Origin: Photobacterium malacitanum
GTDB lineage: Bacteria; Pseudomonadota; Gammaproteobacteria; Enterobacterales; Vibrionaceae
Length of the DNA stretch: 64,000 bases
NCBI RefSeq assembly: GCF_900185615.1
Contig: NZ_FYAK01000007.1
Coordinates: forward strand, 118,362-182,361
Direction: 5' to 3'
The stretch's first letter is position 1, and every line of letters begins with the position of its first letter. Both the position numbers and the translations under genes were made by a program. The notes below the pieces were generated by a model, which was given only the letters and a program-made list of their open reading frames with translations, was not told the origin of the DNA and searched no databases. Positions 8,847-18,654 of the stretch are shown in pieces.

Positions 8847-10886
8847 TCAACCGTTGAGATAAATTTTTTCTTTTAATAACAATTGCTCAAGCTCTTGTTT
8901 AGGCATCGGGCGGTGAAAATGAAACCCTTGAATATAGTCGCAATTAAGGTTTGACAGTAGGGTTGCTTGTTGACGGGTCTCAATGCCTTCTGCCACCACA
9001 CTCATATTAAGTGACTTGCCTAAATTGATGATATTTTCAATCAGAGTAATTTGTTTGGGAATGGTATCAATGTCTTTAATAAATGCGCGATCAATTTTAA
9101 GTTCATCAAGGGGAAAACGAGCTAAATAAGACAGGGAAGAATAGCCGGTACCAAAGTCATCAATAGATAACGCAAATCCTTGTTGTTTAATGGCATTTAA
9201 CATCTGAATCGTATGCTCACCGTCACTCATTACCGTACTTTCTGTGAGCTCAAAGGTAAAGTCAGCCGCATTAATCCCGGTTAGCTGGCGCAGTTGATCA
9301 ACAAAACTGATTAACTTAGGGTTTTCAAATTGTTGAGATGATAAGTTAATCGCGACACGACCTTTTAAAAGTTGTTGTTTTTTCCATTGGTTAACGGTGG
9401 TAAACACTTCTCGCATCACCACTCGGCCTAATTGTTCAATAAGACCTGAGCGCTCAGCAACGGGAATAAACTGCGCTGGACTGATGTAGCCTTCAACAGG
9501 ATGCTTCCAGCGAACTAATGCTTCAGCGCCATCAATGTCAAAGCTTTTAGCATTGACCTTAGGTTGATACCACACTTCGAGGCCGTTATTTTGCAGCGCT
9601 TTTTGAAGTTCAATTTCAAGCCATAAACGCATGCGGGCTTCTTTACTCATGGCGTCACTGAAGACCACTAATCGATTTCGACCACGGTCTTTGGCTTCAT
9701 ACATCGCAGTATCAGCATTTTGTAGCATCATGCGTGCATCATGGCCATTTCCTGGCGATTTCACCATGCCAATAGAGCAAGCAAGGTGTTTACTAAAATA
9801 GCGTAAATCAAAAGGTTGGTTAACTAAGGCAATGATCTGCTCTGCAATTATTTCACCACTATTTTCATGTTCTGGATGTGTAACCAGTACCGCAAATTCA
9901 TCGCCACTCAAATGACCAATGAGGGCATTTTTAGGCAGTAGCTGTTGCAGCCGTTGCGCAATTTCTTGCAGTACTTTATCGCCAATATGATGCCCTAATG
10001 AATCATTGATATTTTTAAAGTTATCAATGTCGATATACAGCATAAATAGCGGTGTATTCGCTTTCATTAATAAATCTAACTGGCGGCTAAAACCATAGCG
10101 GTTATAAAGTCCTGTTAGTGGATCAAGCTGCATCAATTGTTCGATTTTATGTTGTTGGTCATCAGTGTGGGTGGTGGCGGTGAGTTTTATTAATAGTGCT
10201 GTTTCGCCCATTATGGTAATGGGGGTGGTTGCTAATAACAGTGGTGAATTATTCTCACCATGGGCGGCATAATAATGCTGATTATTATTATGGCTGAGGT
10301 GCTCTAGCTGTTTACTGTCACAAGGCTGCTGCTTGTTATTCAGCAATACATTACTCAGCGATTGTCCCAGTAATGCATTTTTTGACGCCATTGCGAGTAA
10401 CTCAACCGCCCGTTGATTAGCATTCATGATGATGTTTTTTTCAACCACACACATACCGTCGGTCATTAAATTTTGTAGTTGGTTGAGTTGGTGTTCTGCT
10501 TCTTGTAAAGAATTAATTAGAATATGCCGTTCTGAAGTATCGATCGAATGTAAAATAATGTGGCTGATATTACCGTTAATATTAGCTAATGGCGCCAGAC
10601 TAATATGCAAACTGGTGTGCTGAGAGGTGTCATCAATGATAATTTCAGCCTCAATCACTTCTCCTTTAAAAGCACGATCATAATAGGGTTTTAAGCATTG
10701 GTAATAATAATTGCCGAGGGTGTCGGTATCGTTACTACCGAGCAATTGATGCTGTGGTTTACCGCTGATATCACAGTAACGTTCATTAACATGACAATAG
10801 TTGTGCTGGTCATCAAGAATAGCAAATAGGAAAGGACTATTATTTGTCAGTAATGGAAACCAATAGTCAAGTTGCTCTAGGTGCAT
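8847..10886 (-). CDS. PAS-PAS-GGDEF-EAL cyclic-di-GMP signalling protein
   Basis: This is a predicted cytosolic c-di-GMP enzyme of 679 residues; no membrane segment is evident. The order is a PAS domain (about 10-120, VNERYCDISGKPQHQLLG), a second weaker PAS-like region (about 130-240), GGDEF (about 250-410) and EAL (about 420-670). The cyclase motif is SGDEF (327-331) instead of GGDEF, which may weaken synthesis. The EAL domain looks intact (EALVRW 455-460 and DDFGTGYSSL), so phosphodiesterase activity is more likely. It lies between ubiU and ubiT, which are neighbours in E. coli. The PAS ligand cannot be read. Confidence 0.93.
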   Translation of the reverse strand: MHLEQLDYWFPLLTNNSPFLFAILDDQHNYCHVNERYCDISGKPQHQLLGSNDTDTLGNYYYQCLKPYYDRAFKGEVIEAEIIIDDTSQHTSLHISLAPLANINGNISHIILHSIDTSERHILINSLQEAEHQLNQLQNLMTDGMCVVEKNIIMNANQRAVELLAMASKNALLGQSLSNVLLNNKQQPCDSKQLEHLSHNNNQHYYAAHGENNSPLLLATTPITIMGETALLIKLTATTHTDDQQHKIEQLMQLDPLTGLYNRYGFSRQLDLLMKANTPLFMLYIDIDNFKNINDSLGHHIGDKVLQEIAQRLQQLLPKNALIGHLSGDEFAVLVTHPEHENSGEIIAEQIIALVNQPFDLRYFSKHLACSIGMVKSPGNGHDARMMLQNADTAMYEAKDRGRNRLVVFSDAMSKEARMRLWLEIELQKALQNNGLEVWYQPKVNAKSFDIDGAEALVRWKHPVEGYISPAQFIPVAERSGLIEQLGRVVMREVFTTVNQWKKQQLLKGRVAINLSSQQFENPKLISFVDQLRQLTGINAADFTFELTESTVMSDGEHTIQMLNAIKQQGFALSIDDFGTGYSSLSYLARFPLDELKIDRAFIKDIDTIPKQITLIENIINLGKSLNMSVVAEGIETRQQATLLSNLNCDYIQGFHFHRPMPKQELEQLLLKEKIYLNG

Positions 10887-11107
10887 GAATGTCTGATCCT
10901 TGACGCTATATTGAGATATTAATGATAAGGTGAAGTTTAGCTACCAGCAGTGTAAATGTTAGTTGGGGGAAATATAATGTTTATTAACAAAATAATGCCC
11001 AGTTTTAGCGATGCAGTTACTTTTTTTTGACTCAAGGCATAAAACTCATGGCCAAGATTGCCATACAATCCATTTTTAGCGTTCGATTTTAAACAGGAAT
11101 ACACATA

Positions 11108-11629
11108 GTGATTGCTCAACTTAGAAAAAAATTGGTTCAACATGGTCCGGCATTATTACGCGTCCCTGCAAAACTGACCCCGTTCGCTATTCAAAAGAAA
11201 ATGATGCTAGATGGCTTAGCAATGGTTTTTAAAGAAGCATTAGAAGACGGTGATTTTGAGTTCCTTGAAGATCGCTGGTTAAAAGTAGAAGTGCGTGATT
11301 TAGAATTACAGTGGTTTATTAGCTATCAAGATGAAAAGTTAGTGGTTGCAGAGCACTGTGAACATCATGATGTGAGCTTTAGTGGTGAGTGTAATGACTT
11401 AGTGTTAATTGCTGCCCGTAAAGAAGATCCTGATACACTGTTCTTTCAACGTCGTCTTCGTATTGAAGGTGACACCGAGTTGGGATTGGAAGTAAAGAAT
11501 CTGATGGACAGTATCGATCTTGATTCTCTGCCTGCTCCAGTAAAATTTGTGTTACAGCAATCAGCTGATTTTATTCATCAGGGAATGCAGGCTAACGTGA
11601 TTGAGAACGAGGTTATACATGCTCATTAG
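11108..11629 (+). CDS. ubiT: UbiT, SCP2-domain ubiquinone biosynthesis accessory factor
   Basis: UbiT (YhbT) is a lipid-binding SCP2-like protein that stands in for UbiJ in oxygen-independent ubiquinone synthesis. The 173-residue protein has the SCP2 core (about 40-150, LEVRDLELQWFISYQDEKL and DPDTLFFQRRLRIEGDTELGLEVKN). The start is GTG with aggaat 8 bases upstream. It points away from ubiUV, as in E. coli, but a GGDEF-EAL gene has come between. It overlaps yhbS by 11 bases. Confidence 0.92.
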   Translation: MIAQLRKKLVQHGPALLRVPAKLTPFAIQKKMMLDGLAMVFKEALEDGDFEFLEDRWLKVEVRDLELQWFISYQDEKLVVAEHCEHHDVSFSGECNDLVLIAARKEDPDTLFFQRRLRIEGDTELGLEVKNLMDSIDLDSLPAPVKFVLQQSADFIHQGMQANVIENEVIHAH

Positions 11630-12125
11630 ATCTGAAGCACCTGCTGATATTTTATTGATAGATCGATTATTAAAAACCGTTTTTGAGACTGATGCTGAAG
11701 CTAATTTAGTGATGCGTCTACGTGAAAATGGTTGCCGCACGTTATCATTGGTCGCTTGTACTGATGAAGGTGAAGTGATTGGTCATGCTTTTTTTAGTCC
11801 GGTCACAGTGGCTGGACAAGAAACTAACTGGCAAGGTCTTGCGCCGCTAGCGGTACATGAAGATCATCGCCTGCAAGGGGTTGGTTTAGCATTATTAGCA
11901 GAAGCACAAGCGACGTTAGCTGATTTTGATTATCCGGCAGTGGTGGTATTAGGCGATCCTAATTATTATCACCGTGCAGGTTATCAAGCTGCTCTGCAGT
12001 ATGGACTAACGTGCCGCTGGCCAGAAACCGAAGAGGCTTTTATGGTGCTAGAAATTGCACCTGGCAGCGTGCAACAACATCAAGGTTTGGTTGAATATTG
12101 CGAAGAGTTTAATGCGTTAGCATAA
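11619..12125 (+). CDS. yhbS: GNAT-family N-acetyltransferase YhbS
   Basis: This is a GNAT acetyltransferase of unknown physiological substrate, 168 residues, the E. coli YhbS length. The acetyl-CoA motif appears as VHEDHRLQGVGLALLAEA (about 80-100), followed by VVLGDPNYYHRAGYQ, a YhbS family signature. The ATG at 11619 overlaps the end of ubiT by 11 bases, implying translational coupling; an upstream in-frame start lies deeper in ubiT. The link to ubiquinone is positional only. Confidence 0.9.
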   Translation: MLIRSEAPADILLIDRLLKTVFETDAEANLVMRLRENGCRTLSLVACTDEGEVIGHAFFSPVTVAGQETNWQGLAPLAVHEDHRLQGVGLALLAEAQATLADFDYPAVVVLGDPNYYHRAGYQAALQYGLTCRWPETEEAFMVLEIAPGSVQQHQGLVEYCEEFNALA

Positions 12126-12148
12126 TAAAATTTGACTCTTGGCGATAA

Positions 12149-12192
12149 AAAAAGCTGCAATCAGAGATTAAGCTCAGATTGCAGTTTTTTGG
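12149..12192 (+). terminator. yhbS Rho-independent terminator
   Basis: The stem ctgcaatc / gattgcag with a 14-base loop is preceded by A and followed by six T. Confidence 0.8.
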
Positions 12193-12327
12193 TTTCTATT
12201 CATAAGTTATTAATAAATAAGTGTAATTGTTTTAATATTGGGAAGTAAGAACTCTTTATTTGCCATTTGGGTTCATATTTGGTGGTGGTATTTTATTGCT
12301 AATAAATAATTCTAAGGAATAGCAGCA

Positions 12328-13425
12328 ATGATCCCACGTAGTATTACCTCACCTAAAAAATTTATTATCGGCCAAAACCTGTTACCACAGTTAGATGGAT
12401 TTATTAAAGATTTTGGTAATAATGCCTTATTGATTTGCGATGAATTTATTCTTAATAAAGTCACAACTGAAGCTTTACCGGTATTACAACAAGCGGGTAT
12501 TACTGCTCATGCAGAACAATTTCAATATGAATGTACTGATACTGAAATTGGTCGTATCCATGAAATAGTTAAACGTGTTGGCGCTAATGTTGTGGTCGGT
12601 ATCGGTGGTGGTAAAACCATGGATGTTGCGAAAGCTGTGGCGCATTTTGCTCATATTCCGGTGATTATTTTTCCAACCATTGCTTCTACGGATGCACCTT
12701 GTACAGCGTTGTCAGTTGTATACAAAGATGATGGCGAATTTGACCGTTACTTATTCCTACCACAAAACCCAGATGCTGTTATTGCTGATACTGGAATTAT
12801 TGCTGCTGCGCCAACTAAATTCTTTGCTGCAGGTATTGGTGATGCGCTAGCGACTTTCTTTGAAGCACGTGCATGTTGTTATGCTGACGGTTTAAACCTT
12901 GTTCAAAAACGGGTATCACGTACCGGGTTGGGTATGGCATTAATGTGCTATGAGTTGATTGTTGAAAACGTAGAAATGGCAATGGATGCCGCGCGTCGTC
13001 ATGTGGTGACTCCTGCATTAGAGGAAATGGTCGAAGCAACGATTTACTTAAGTGGTATTGGTGCTGAATCAGGCGGTTTAGCGGCTGCACACGCAGTCAG
13101 TAACGGTATGTCTTCACTTCCACAATTACACCATATTCAACATGGTGAAAAAGTGGCGTTTGGTTTATTAACGCAATTAGTGTTAGAAAAAGCCGATACT
13201 GAAGAAATTGAAAACGTTATTTACGTGATGAAAACCGCAGGCTTACCATTAACGTTAGCTGATTTCGGCATTAAAGAAATGGTGGAATCTGAATGGCGTC
13301 AAGTGGCTGAAATTGCCTGCGCTGAAGGTGATACTATGTGCAACATGGCGGTTAAAGTAAATGCTGATCGCGTTTATCACGCGATGGTTGCAGCAGATGC
13401 CTTAGCACAGCGTTACCATGATTAA
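12328..13425 (+). CDS. gldA: Glycerol dehydrogenase
   Basis: GldA is an NAD-dependent, zinc-containing dehydrogenase that oxidises glycerol to dihydroxyacetone and also acts on 1,2-diols. The 365-residue protein has the nucleotide-binding GIGGGKTMDVAKAVA (about 92-106), the TIASTDAPCTALSV motif, and the metal ligands expected in GIGDALATFFEA (Asp), HAVSNGM and HHIQHGEKVAFG (His residues). E. coli GldA is 367 residues. The start has taaggaatagcagca upstream. It is a single gene between two terminators. Confidence 0.95.
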   Translation: MIPRSITSPKKFIIGQNLLPQLDGFIKDFGNNALLICDEFILNKVTTEALPVLQQAGITAHAEQFQYECTDTEIGRIHEIVKRVGANVVVGIGGGKTMDVAKAVAHFAHIPVIIFPTIASTDAPCTALSVVYKDDGEFDRYLFLPQNPDAVIADTGIIAAAPTKFFAAGIGDALATFFEARACCYADGLNLVQKRVSRTGLGMALMCYELIVENVEMAMDAARRHVVTPALEEMVEATIYLSGIGAESGGLAAAHAVSNGMSSLPQLHHIQHGEKVAFGLLTQLVLEKADTEEIENVIYVMKTAGLPLTLADFGIKEMVESEWRQVAEIACAEGDTMCNMAVKVNADRVYHAMVAADALAQRYHD

Positions 13426-13456
13426 GTATTCAATTTAATGACTGATGAGTAAATAT

Positions 13457-13488
13457 AATGCCGACATAGTGTCGGCATTGTTGTTTTT
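13457..13488 (+). terminator. gldA Rho-independent terminator
   Basis: A 10-bp perfect stem (aatgccgaca / tgtcggcatt) is followed by gttgttttta. Confidence 0.85.
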
Positions 13489-13582
13489 AAGCCATTAGGA
13501 ACAGAAGATGATAGTTTATGAGTACAAACCAGTGCGGATTTGCTAGGATCAGCCTCCATTTATATTCCATAGCAGGTAGGGT

Positions 13583-13984
13583 ATGAAGCAACGCGATATT
13601 CAGGTGTTACAGGAAATGGGGATCACTTATTGGCAAGTGCGAAAGCCTGAGCTTTTTCCTAATCAAGTGCTGCCTGTGATCAATCTACCCGCTGAGTGTA
13701 AGCTGCTTTTTATTACGGCTGAGGAATTGAATGAACATGATGCTTGGTTATTTGGGCGAATTTTATCAAGTATGAAATTGACCCCAGAGCAAGCATTATC
13801 CTTGCCGCTATCGGCACTTGATCAAATCGCAGAGCACCATTTAACCTGGTGTTGGTTTGCGGGTTGCCAAGGAGCGCACCCTACGGGGTGTCAGGTACTG
13901 AATTCGGCCTCATTAAAACTTATGCATAATGATCCCTCGTTAAAGAAGGCATTATGGCAACAGATTTGTAGTTATGACGCATAA
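13583..13984 (+). CDS. holD: DNA polymerase III psi subunit
   Basis: Psi links the clamp loader to chi and SSB. This 133-residue protein starts MKQRDIQVLQEMGITYWQVRKPELF, which fits the HolD family start (short helix, conserved GI..W..R.P). The family is poorly conserved, so the assignment also rests on position: it overlaps rimI by 11 bases, as holD-rimI does in enterics and vibrios. The start ATG follows gcaggtagggt. A short palindrome inside (gcgcaccctacggggtg) has no clear role. Confidence 0.85.
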   Translation: MKQRDIQVLQEMGITYWQVRKPELFPNQVLPVINLPAECKLLFITAEELNEHDAWLFGRILSSMKLTPEQALSLPLSALDQIAEHHLTWCWFAGCQGAHPTGCQVLNSASLKLMHNDPSLKKALWQQICSYDA

Positions 13985-14429
13985 AATTATTCCATTAGAA
14001 CCACACCATACCGATGATGTTTGGCGCATCGAGCAAGCTGCTAACACCTTTCCGTGGGCAGAATCGATGATCCGTAAAGAGCCTAACCGTATTGCCGCGA
14101 ACTATGTATTAGTGGTTGACGAACAAGTGGTAGGGTATTGCTTTGGACAATTGGTTGCGGGGGAAGGTACGTTATTGAATATTGCCATTGATCCTACTCA
14201 GCAACGTAAAGGCTACGGTAAATTATTACTCAATGGTTTTATTGATGCATTGGCAGCCAAGCAAGCGGAAGAAATTTGGTTAGAAGTACGCGAAAGTAAT
14301 CTCGGTGCGTATAAGCTCTATGAAGCAACTGGATTTAATGAAACTAATCGCCGGGTTGACTATTACCCTGCTATCGATGGTCGTGAAGATGCGTTGATTA
14401 TGGCGTATATGTTTATGCCTTTTGGCTAA
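13974..14429 (+). CDS. rimI: Ribosomal protein S18-alanine N-acetyltransferase
   Basis: RimI acetylates the N-terminal alanine of ribosomal protein S18. The 151-residue GNAT protein shows the acetyl-CoA motif IDPTQQRKGYGKLLLNGF (about 75-92) and the RimI-typical EIWLEVRESNLGAYKLYEATGF (about 100-121). The start overlaps the 3' end of holD. It ends 34 bases before a terminator shared with prfC. Confidence 0.94.
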   Translation: MTHKIIPLEPHHTDDVWRIEQAANTFPWAESMIRKEPNRIAANYVLVVDEQVVGYCFGQLVAGEGTLLNIAIDPTQQRKGYGKLLLNGFIDALAAKQAEEIWLEVRESNLGAYKLYEATGFNETNRRVDYYPAIDGREDALIMAYMFMPFG

Positions 14430-14463
14430 ATTACTTATAAAGTAGCGATAAATAAAGACGAAT

Positions 14464-14497
14464 AAAAAGGCCGTATTCATCTGAATACGGCCTTTTT
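14464..14497. terminator. Bidirectional terminator between rimI and prfC
   Basis: The stem aaaaaggccgtattca / tgaatacggccttttt is perfect over 16 bp with a 2-base apex and sits between two convergent genes, so it can serve both. Confidence 0.92.
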
Positions 14498-14520
14498 GAT
14501 ATTAATAACCAGTCACAAGA

Positions 14521-16116
14521 TTAGTGTTCACGAGTCGCACGGAAATCAACGTCAGGGAAACGCTCTTTAGCAAGGTTTAGGTTTACCATGGTTGGTGCGA
14601 TGTAAGAGAGGTTATCGCCACCATCTAATGCTAGGTTAGATTGACTCTTACGCTTAAACTCTTCAAGTTTCTTAGCATCATCACATTCAACCCAGCGCGC
14701 CGTTGCAACGTTAACGCCTTCATAGATCGCTTCAACGTTATATTCAGCTTTTAGACGAGCAACAACCACATCAAACTGAAGTACACCTACCGCACCCACG
14801 ATCAAATCGTTGTTTTGTAGTGGACGGAATACCTGTACTGCCCCTTCTTCTGAAAGCTGTACTAGACCTTTTAATAGCTGCTTTTGCTTAAGTGGATCTT
14901 TTAGGCGAATACGACGGAATAATTCTGGTGCGAAGTTAGGAATACCTGCAAACTTCAGGCTTTCACCTTGAGTGAAGGTATCACCAATTTGAATGGTACC
15001 GTGGTTATGTAAACCAATAATATCACCCGCATAAGCCGTTTCAGCGCGAGAACGATCACCAGCCATAAAGGTTACCGCATCAGAGATACTTACATTTTTG
15101 CCAGTACGAACATGGTTCATCTTCATACCTTGATTGTAAGTACCCGATACAATGCGCATAAATGCGATACGGTCACGGTGCTTAGGATCCATGTTGGCTT
15201 GGATCTTAAATACAAAGCCTGAGAACTTATCTTCTGTCGCTTCTACTTCACGCTCGTTGGCTTGGCGAGATAGTGGCGCTGGTGCCCATGCTGTTAAGCC
15301 ATCAAGCATATGGTCAACACCAAAGTTACCTAGTGCGGTACCGAAGAATACAGGTGTTAGTTCACCGGCTAAAAATAGTTCTTCATCAAATTCGTTTGAA
15401 GCACCAAGTACAAGCTCAAGCTCTTCACGAAGTTGTTCTGCTAGCTCGCTACCAACAGCGTCATCTAGTTCAGGGTTATCAATACCTTTGACGATACGTT
15501 GTTCTTGAATCGTATGGCCTTGACCTGTGCTGTACAGAATCGTTTCATCACGGTGAATATGGTAAACACCTTTAAACTCTTTACCACAACCGATCGGCCA
15601 TGAAATAGGAGCACAAGCCATACCTAATTCATTTTCTACTTCATCAAGCAATTCCATTGGATCACGAATATCACGGTCCAATTTGTTCATGAAAGTAACG
15701 ATAGGCGTATCACGTAGGCGAGTAACTTCCATTAACTTACGAGTACGATCTTCGACACCTTTAGCGGCATCGATAACCATTAGACATGAGTCAACGGCAG
15801 TTAGAGTACGATAAGTATCTTCTGAGAAGTCTTCGTGTCCAGGAGTATCAAGTAGGTTTACCAGACATTCGTTGTATGGAAACTGCATTACAGAAGTAGT
15901 AACAGAGATACCACGTTCTTTTTCCATCTCCATCCAGTCAGATTTTGCATGCTGGTTAGAACCACGACCTTTTACGGTACCTGCTTTCTGAATAGCGTTT
16001 CCGAATAACAGTACTTTTTCAGTAATGGTGGTTTTACCCGCATCGGGGTGGGAGATGATAGCGAAAGTACGACGTTTCGATACTTCGCCTTGAAATAGTG
16101 TTTGCGACATTAGCAT
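14521..16116 (-). CDS. prfC: Peptide chain release factor 3
   Basis: RF3 is a GTPase that recycles RF1 and RF2 from the ribosome after peptide release. The 531 residues show G1 ([10 protein letters not shown], about 21-30), the switch II region (DTPGHEDF), G4 (MNKLDRD), and the RF3-specific C-terminal domains. E. coli RF3 is 529 residues. ATG codons occur at 16116 and 16110 (MLMSQ); no strong ribosome-binding site separates them. It converges on rimI. Confidence 0.96.
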   Translation of the reverse strand: MLMSQTLFQGEVSKRRTFAIISHPDAGKTTITEKVLLFGNAIQKAGTVKGRGSNQHAKSDWMEMEKERGISVTTSVMQFPYNECLVNLLDTPGHEDFSEDTYRTLTAVDSCLMVIDAAKGVEDRTRKLMEVTRLRDTPIVTFMNKLDRDIRDPMELLDEVENELGMACAPISWPIGCGKEFKGVYHIHRDETILYSTGQGHTIQEQRIVKGIDNPELDDAVGSELAEQLREELELVLGASNEFDEELFLAGELTPVFFGTALGNFGVDHMLDGLTAWAPAPLSRQANEREVEATEDKFSGFVFKIQANMDPKHRDRIAFMRIVSGTYNQGMKMNHVRTGKNVSISDAVTFMAGDRSRAETAYAGDIIGLHNHGTIQIGDTFTQGESLKFAGIPNFAPELFRRIRLKDPLKQKQLLKGLVQLSEEGAVQVFRPLQNNDLIVGAVGVLQFDVVVARLKAEYNVEAIYEGVNVATARWVECDDAKKLEEFKRKSQSNLALDGGDNLSYIAPTMVNLNLAKERFPDVDFRATREH

Positions 16117-16277
16117 GTTCTTTTTGAATGGAGTGCGTTATTCGCTATTGTCGCTGATTTTACCTTTAGACTCAATCTAGCCACAGGAGAATTACTCACA
16201 AAGATAAAGAATGGCGTATTTGAGCTTTAATTTGAGTAATAATAGCCACAATACTTGCCTTGATAGAGATGAAAACT

Positions 16278-17081
16278 ATGTCTGTAGTGAGCAATAACTC
16301 AGTGATCATTGACAGTCACTGTCATTTTGATTTTGCCCCTTTTGCTGAAAATCCAGCTCAAGCGTGGACACAAGCGCAGCAAGCTGGCGTTAAAGCGGTG
16401 ATTATTCCAACTGTCGGCAACAATAATTGGAGTACAGTTGCCGGTTTGTGTCAGCAATTCTCAGGCTTGTATTATGGCTTAGGGATCCATCCTTTTTTTA
16501 GTCATCAACATAGTGCCGAGGTTGTTAGTGAGTTAACCACTGAGCTTGCTCATGCTAAAGATGATTATCGTTGTGTCGCCGTTGGTGAGTGTGGGTTAGA
16601 TTTTGCGGTCGCAAATGTTAATCGTGACCAACAGCTTGAATGGCTACAAGCACAATTAATATTGGCGAATCAATATCAATTACCCGTGATATTACATTGT
16701 CGTAAAGCGTTTCCTGAATTGGTGCAGTTATTACGCCAACAGTTACCAAAAGCGGGAGGTGTTTATCATGGTTTTAGTGGCAGTTACCAACAGGCAACTC
16801 AGCTTGTTGATCTTGGTATCAAAATTGGCGTTGGTGGCACAATTACCTATAGTCGAGCGCAGAAAACTCGCGCTACTATAACTAAATTACCGTTATCAGC
16901 GCTGTTATTGGAAACTGATGCTCCAGATATGCCTCTTGCAGGCTATCAAGGTCAACCGAATCGTCCCGAGCGGTTAGTTGATATTGTGACCGTATTAGCG
17001 CAACTTCGAGGCGAGACATATGCGCACATAGCACAGGTCACAACCTTAACAACGGCTGAATTATTTCAAATCAAGATGTGA
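16278..17081 (+). CDS. yjjV: TatD-family metal-dependent hydrolase, YjjV type
   Basis: This is a TIM-barrel metallohydrolase related to TatD; the family members tested are 3'-5' DNA exonucleases, but YjjV's natural substrate is unclear. Visible ligands are the DSHCHFD motif (about 13-19), the conserved Glu in VAVGECGLDF, His in VILHCRKAF, His in GVYHGFSGS and Asp in LLLETDAPDMP. In-frame TTG and ATG starts lie up to 18 bases upstream; 16278 (MSVVSNNSV) is chosen because it gives the length nearest E. coli YjjV. It diverges from prfC. Confidence 0.9.
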   Translation: MSVVSNNSVIIDSHCHFDFAPFAENPAQAWTQAQQAGVKAVIIPTVGNNNWSTVAGLCQQFSGLYYGLGIHPFFSHQHSAEVVSELTTELAHAKDDYRCVAVGECGLDFAVANVNRDQQLEWLQAQLILANQYQLPVILHCRKAFPELVQLLRQQLPKAGGVYHGFSGSYQQATQLVDLGIKIGVGGTITYSRAQKTRATITKLPLSALLLETDAPDMPLAGYQGQPNRPERLVDIVTVLAQLRGETYAHIAQVTTLTTAELFQIKM

Positions 17082-17096
17082 TTTTGCTGCCAAAGC

Positions 17097-17119
17097 CAAA
17101 CGATTGCGCTAATCGTTTG
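17097..17119. promoter_or_regulatory. Perfect 9-bp inverted repeat downstream of yjjV
   Basis: The arms caaacgatt and aatcgtttg surround gcgct. No T run follows, so this is either a weak transcript end for yjjV or an operator in the nupC control region, 20 bases upstream of the CRP site. The right arm continues into gtttgcat, close to the CytR half-site GTTGCAT. Confidence 0.5.
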
Positions 17120-17138
17120 CATATCGTCGTGATTTATT

Positions 17139-17154
17139 TGTGATAGCGATCACA
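17139..17154. promoter_or_regulatory. CRP (cAMP receptor protein) binding site of nupC
   Basis: TGTGA-TAGCGA-TCACA is a perfect match to the CRP consensus TGTGA-N6-TCACA. Its centre lies about 80-95 bases upstream of the likely nupC transcription start. Catabolite control of nucleoside uptake is established in enterics and vibrios. Confidence 0.88.
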
Positions 17155-17203
17155 ATAGCGAATTCTAATTCATGAAGTTTCCTCATAAATTGTGATCTTG
17201 GCA

Positions 17204-17233
17204 TTACATCATCGCTAACTCCATGAGTATAAT
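17204..17233 (+). promoter_or_regulatory. Predicted nupC promoter
   Basis: A -10 TATAAT (17228-17233) lies 18 bases after a -35-like TTACAT (17204-17209). A degenerate CRP-like sequence (tgtgatcttggcattaca, from 17191) overlaps the -35 region, which would suit CRP-dependent activation. Confidence 0.6.
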
Positions 17234-17297
17234 GCGCCAACTCTTAAAGAGCCGAACTGTCAAGACGCCAAAACTTAACTATAGGATTCCATAAATC

Positions 17298-18587
17298 ATG
17301 AGCCTGCTAATGAGCCTTGTTGGGATGGTGGTACTGCTACTCATTGCTGTACTACTTTCTGATAACCGTAAAGCGATCAATCTACGTACTGTTGGTGGCG
17401 CATTTGCTATCCAATTCCTGTTGGGTGCATTTGTACTTTATGTACCTGTAGGCCGTGATGTGCTGTACGGTATGTCACAAGCAGTTGCTAACGTTATTGC
17501 TTACGGTAATGACGGTATTAACTTCTTATTTGGCGGTCTGACTTCAAACAAGATGTTTGAACTGTTCGGCGGTGGCGGTTTTGTTTTCGCTTTACGCGTT
17601 CTGCCAGTTATCGTGTTCTTCTCTGCGCTTATTAGCGTGCTTTATTACTTAGGCATTATGCAGGTTGTTATCAATATTCTTGGTGGCGGACTACGTAAAG
17701 TACTGGGTACATCACATGCAGAATCAATGTCTGCAACAGCAAATATCTTTGTTGGTCAAACAGAAGCACCATTAGTTATTCGTCCATTCGTACCTAAGAT
17801 GACTCAGTCTGAGCTATTTGCGGTAATGTGTGGTGGTTTGGCGTCAGTTGCTGGTGGTGTACTAGCAGGTTACGCACAAATGGGTGTACCACTAGAGTAC
17901 TTGATTGCTGCGTCATTCATGGCAGCACCTGGTGGTCTATTATTTGCAAAAATCATCAAGCCTGAAACTGAGCAGCCAATTGAGCAGCTAGGTGACAACG
18001 TTGATGAAGCTGAAGAAAAACCAGCTAACATTTTTGATGCAGCAGCTGCGGGTGCGTCATCAGGTATGCAACTAGCACTAAACGTTGGCGCAATGCTACT
18101 TGCCTTCATTGGTCTAATCGCATTAGTAAACGGCATGTTAGGTGGTATCGGCGGTTGGTTCGGTATGCCTCAGTTAACACTAGAATTAATTCTAGGTTAC
18201 ATCTTCTCACCACTTGCATTCCTAATCGGTGTGCCATGGGGCGAAGCACAACTTGCTGGCTCATTCATCGGTCAAAAGATTGTTGTTAACGAATTCGTTG
18301 CTTACCTAAACTTTGCCCCTTACCTGAAAGATGTCGCTGACGGTGGTCTGTTAGTAGCAGAGACTGGTGCGGTAATGTCAGATAAGACTAAAGCGATCAT
18401 CTCATTTGCATTGTGTGGTTTCGCGAACCTATCTTCAGTCGCTATTCTACTGGGTGGTATTGGTAGCCTTGCACCAACACGTCGTGCTGAAATCGCTCGC
18501 TTTGGTATGAAGGCTGTGGCAGCAGGTACGTTATCTAACCTTATGTCTGCAACGATTGCTGGTCTATTTATTGCTCTTGCAGCGTAA
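17298..18587 (+). CDS. nupC: NupC-family concentrative nucleoside transporter
   Basis: This is an inner-membrane cation-coupled nucleoside symporter of the CNT family, 429 residues with about ten hydrophobic segments. Family signatures are [12 protein letters not shown] (about 154-165), [18 protein letters not shown] (about 177-194), [11 protein letters not shown] and [18 protein letters not shown] near the C terminus. It starts with a hydrophobic helix [19 protein letters not shown]. The gene feeds the deo genes that follow on the same strand, and the CRP site upstream fits catabolic control. A dedicated terminator follows, so it is a separate transcript. Confidence 0.93.
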   Translation: MSLLMSLVGMVVLLLIAVLLSDNRKAINLRTVGGAFAIQFLLGAFVLYVPVGRDVLYGMSQAVANVIAYGNDGINFLFGGLTSNKMFELFGGGGFVFALRVLPVIVFFSALISVLYYLGIMQVVINILGGGLRKVLGTSHAESMSATANIFVGQTEAPLVIRPFVPKMTQSELFAVMCGGLASVAGGVLAGYAQMGVPLEYLIAASFMAAPGGLLFAKIIKPETEQPIEQLGDNVDEAEEKPANIFDAAAAGASSGMQLALNVGAMLLAFIGLIALVNGMLGGIGGWFGMPQLTLELILGYIFSPLAFLIGVPWGEAQLAGSFIGQKIVVNEFVAYLNFAPYLKDVADGGLLVAETGAVMSDKTKAIISFALCGFANLSSVAILLGGIGSLAPTRRAEIARFGMKAVAAGTLSNLMSATIAGLFIALAA

Positions 18588-18621
18588 TAATATCGGCAAC
18601 AATAAATAACAGACTATTATT

Positions 18622-18654
18622 AGCGCCACCGCATTAGCGGTGGCGCTTTTTTTT
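18622..18654 (+). terminator. nupC Rho-independent terminator
   Basis: A GC-rich perfect stem (agcgccaccgc / gcggtggcgct) is followed by eight T. Confidence 0.95.

Noticed and set aside
10887..11107. FNR site upstream of ubiT
   Set aside because: TTGAC and TTGAG half matches occur, but none has a second half-site at the right spacing.
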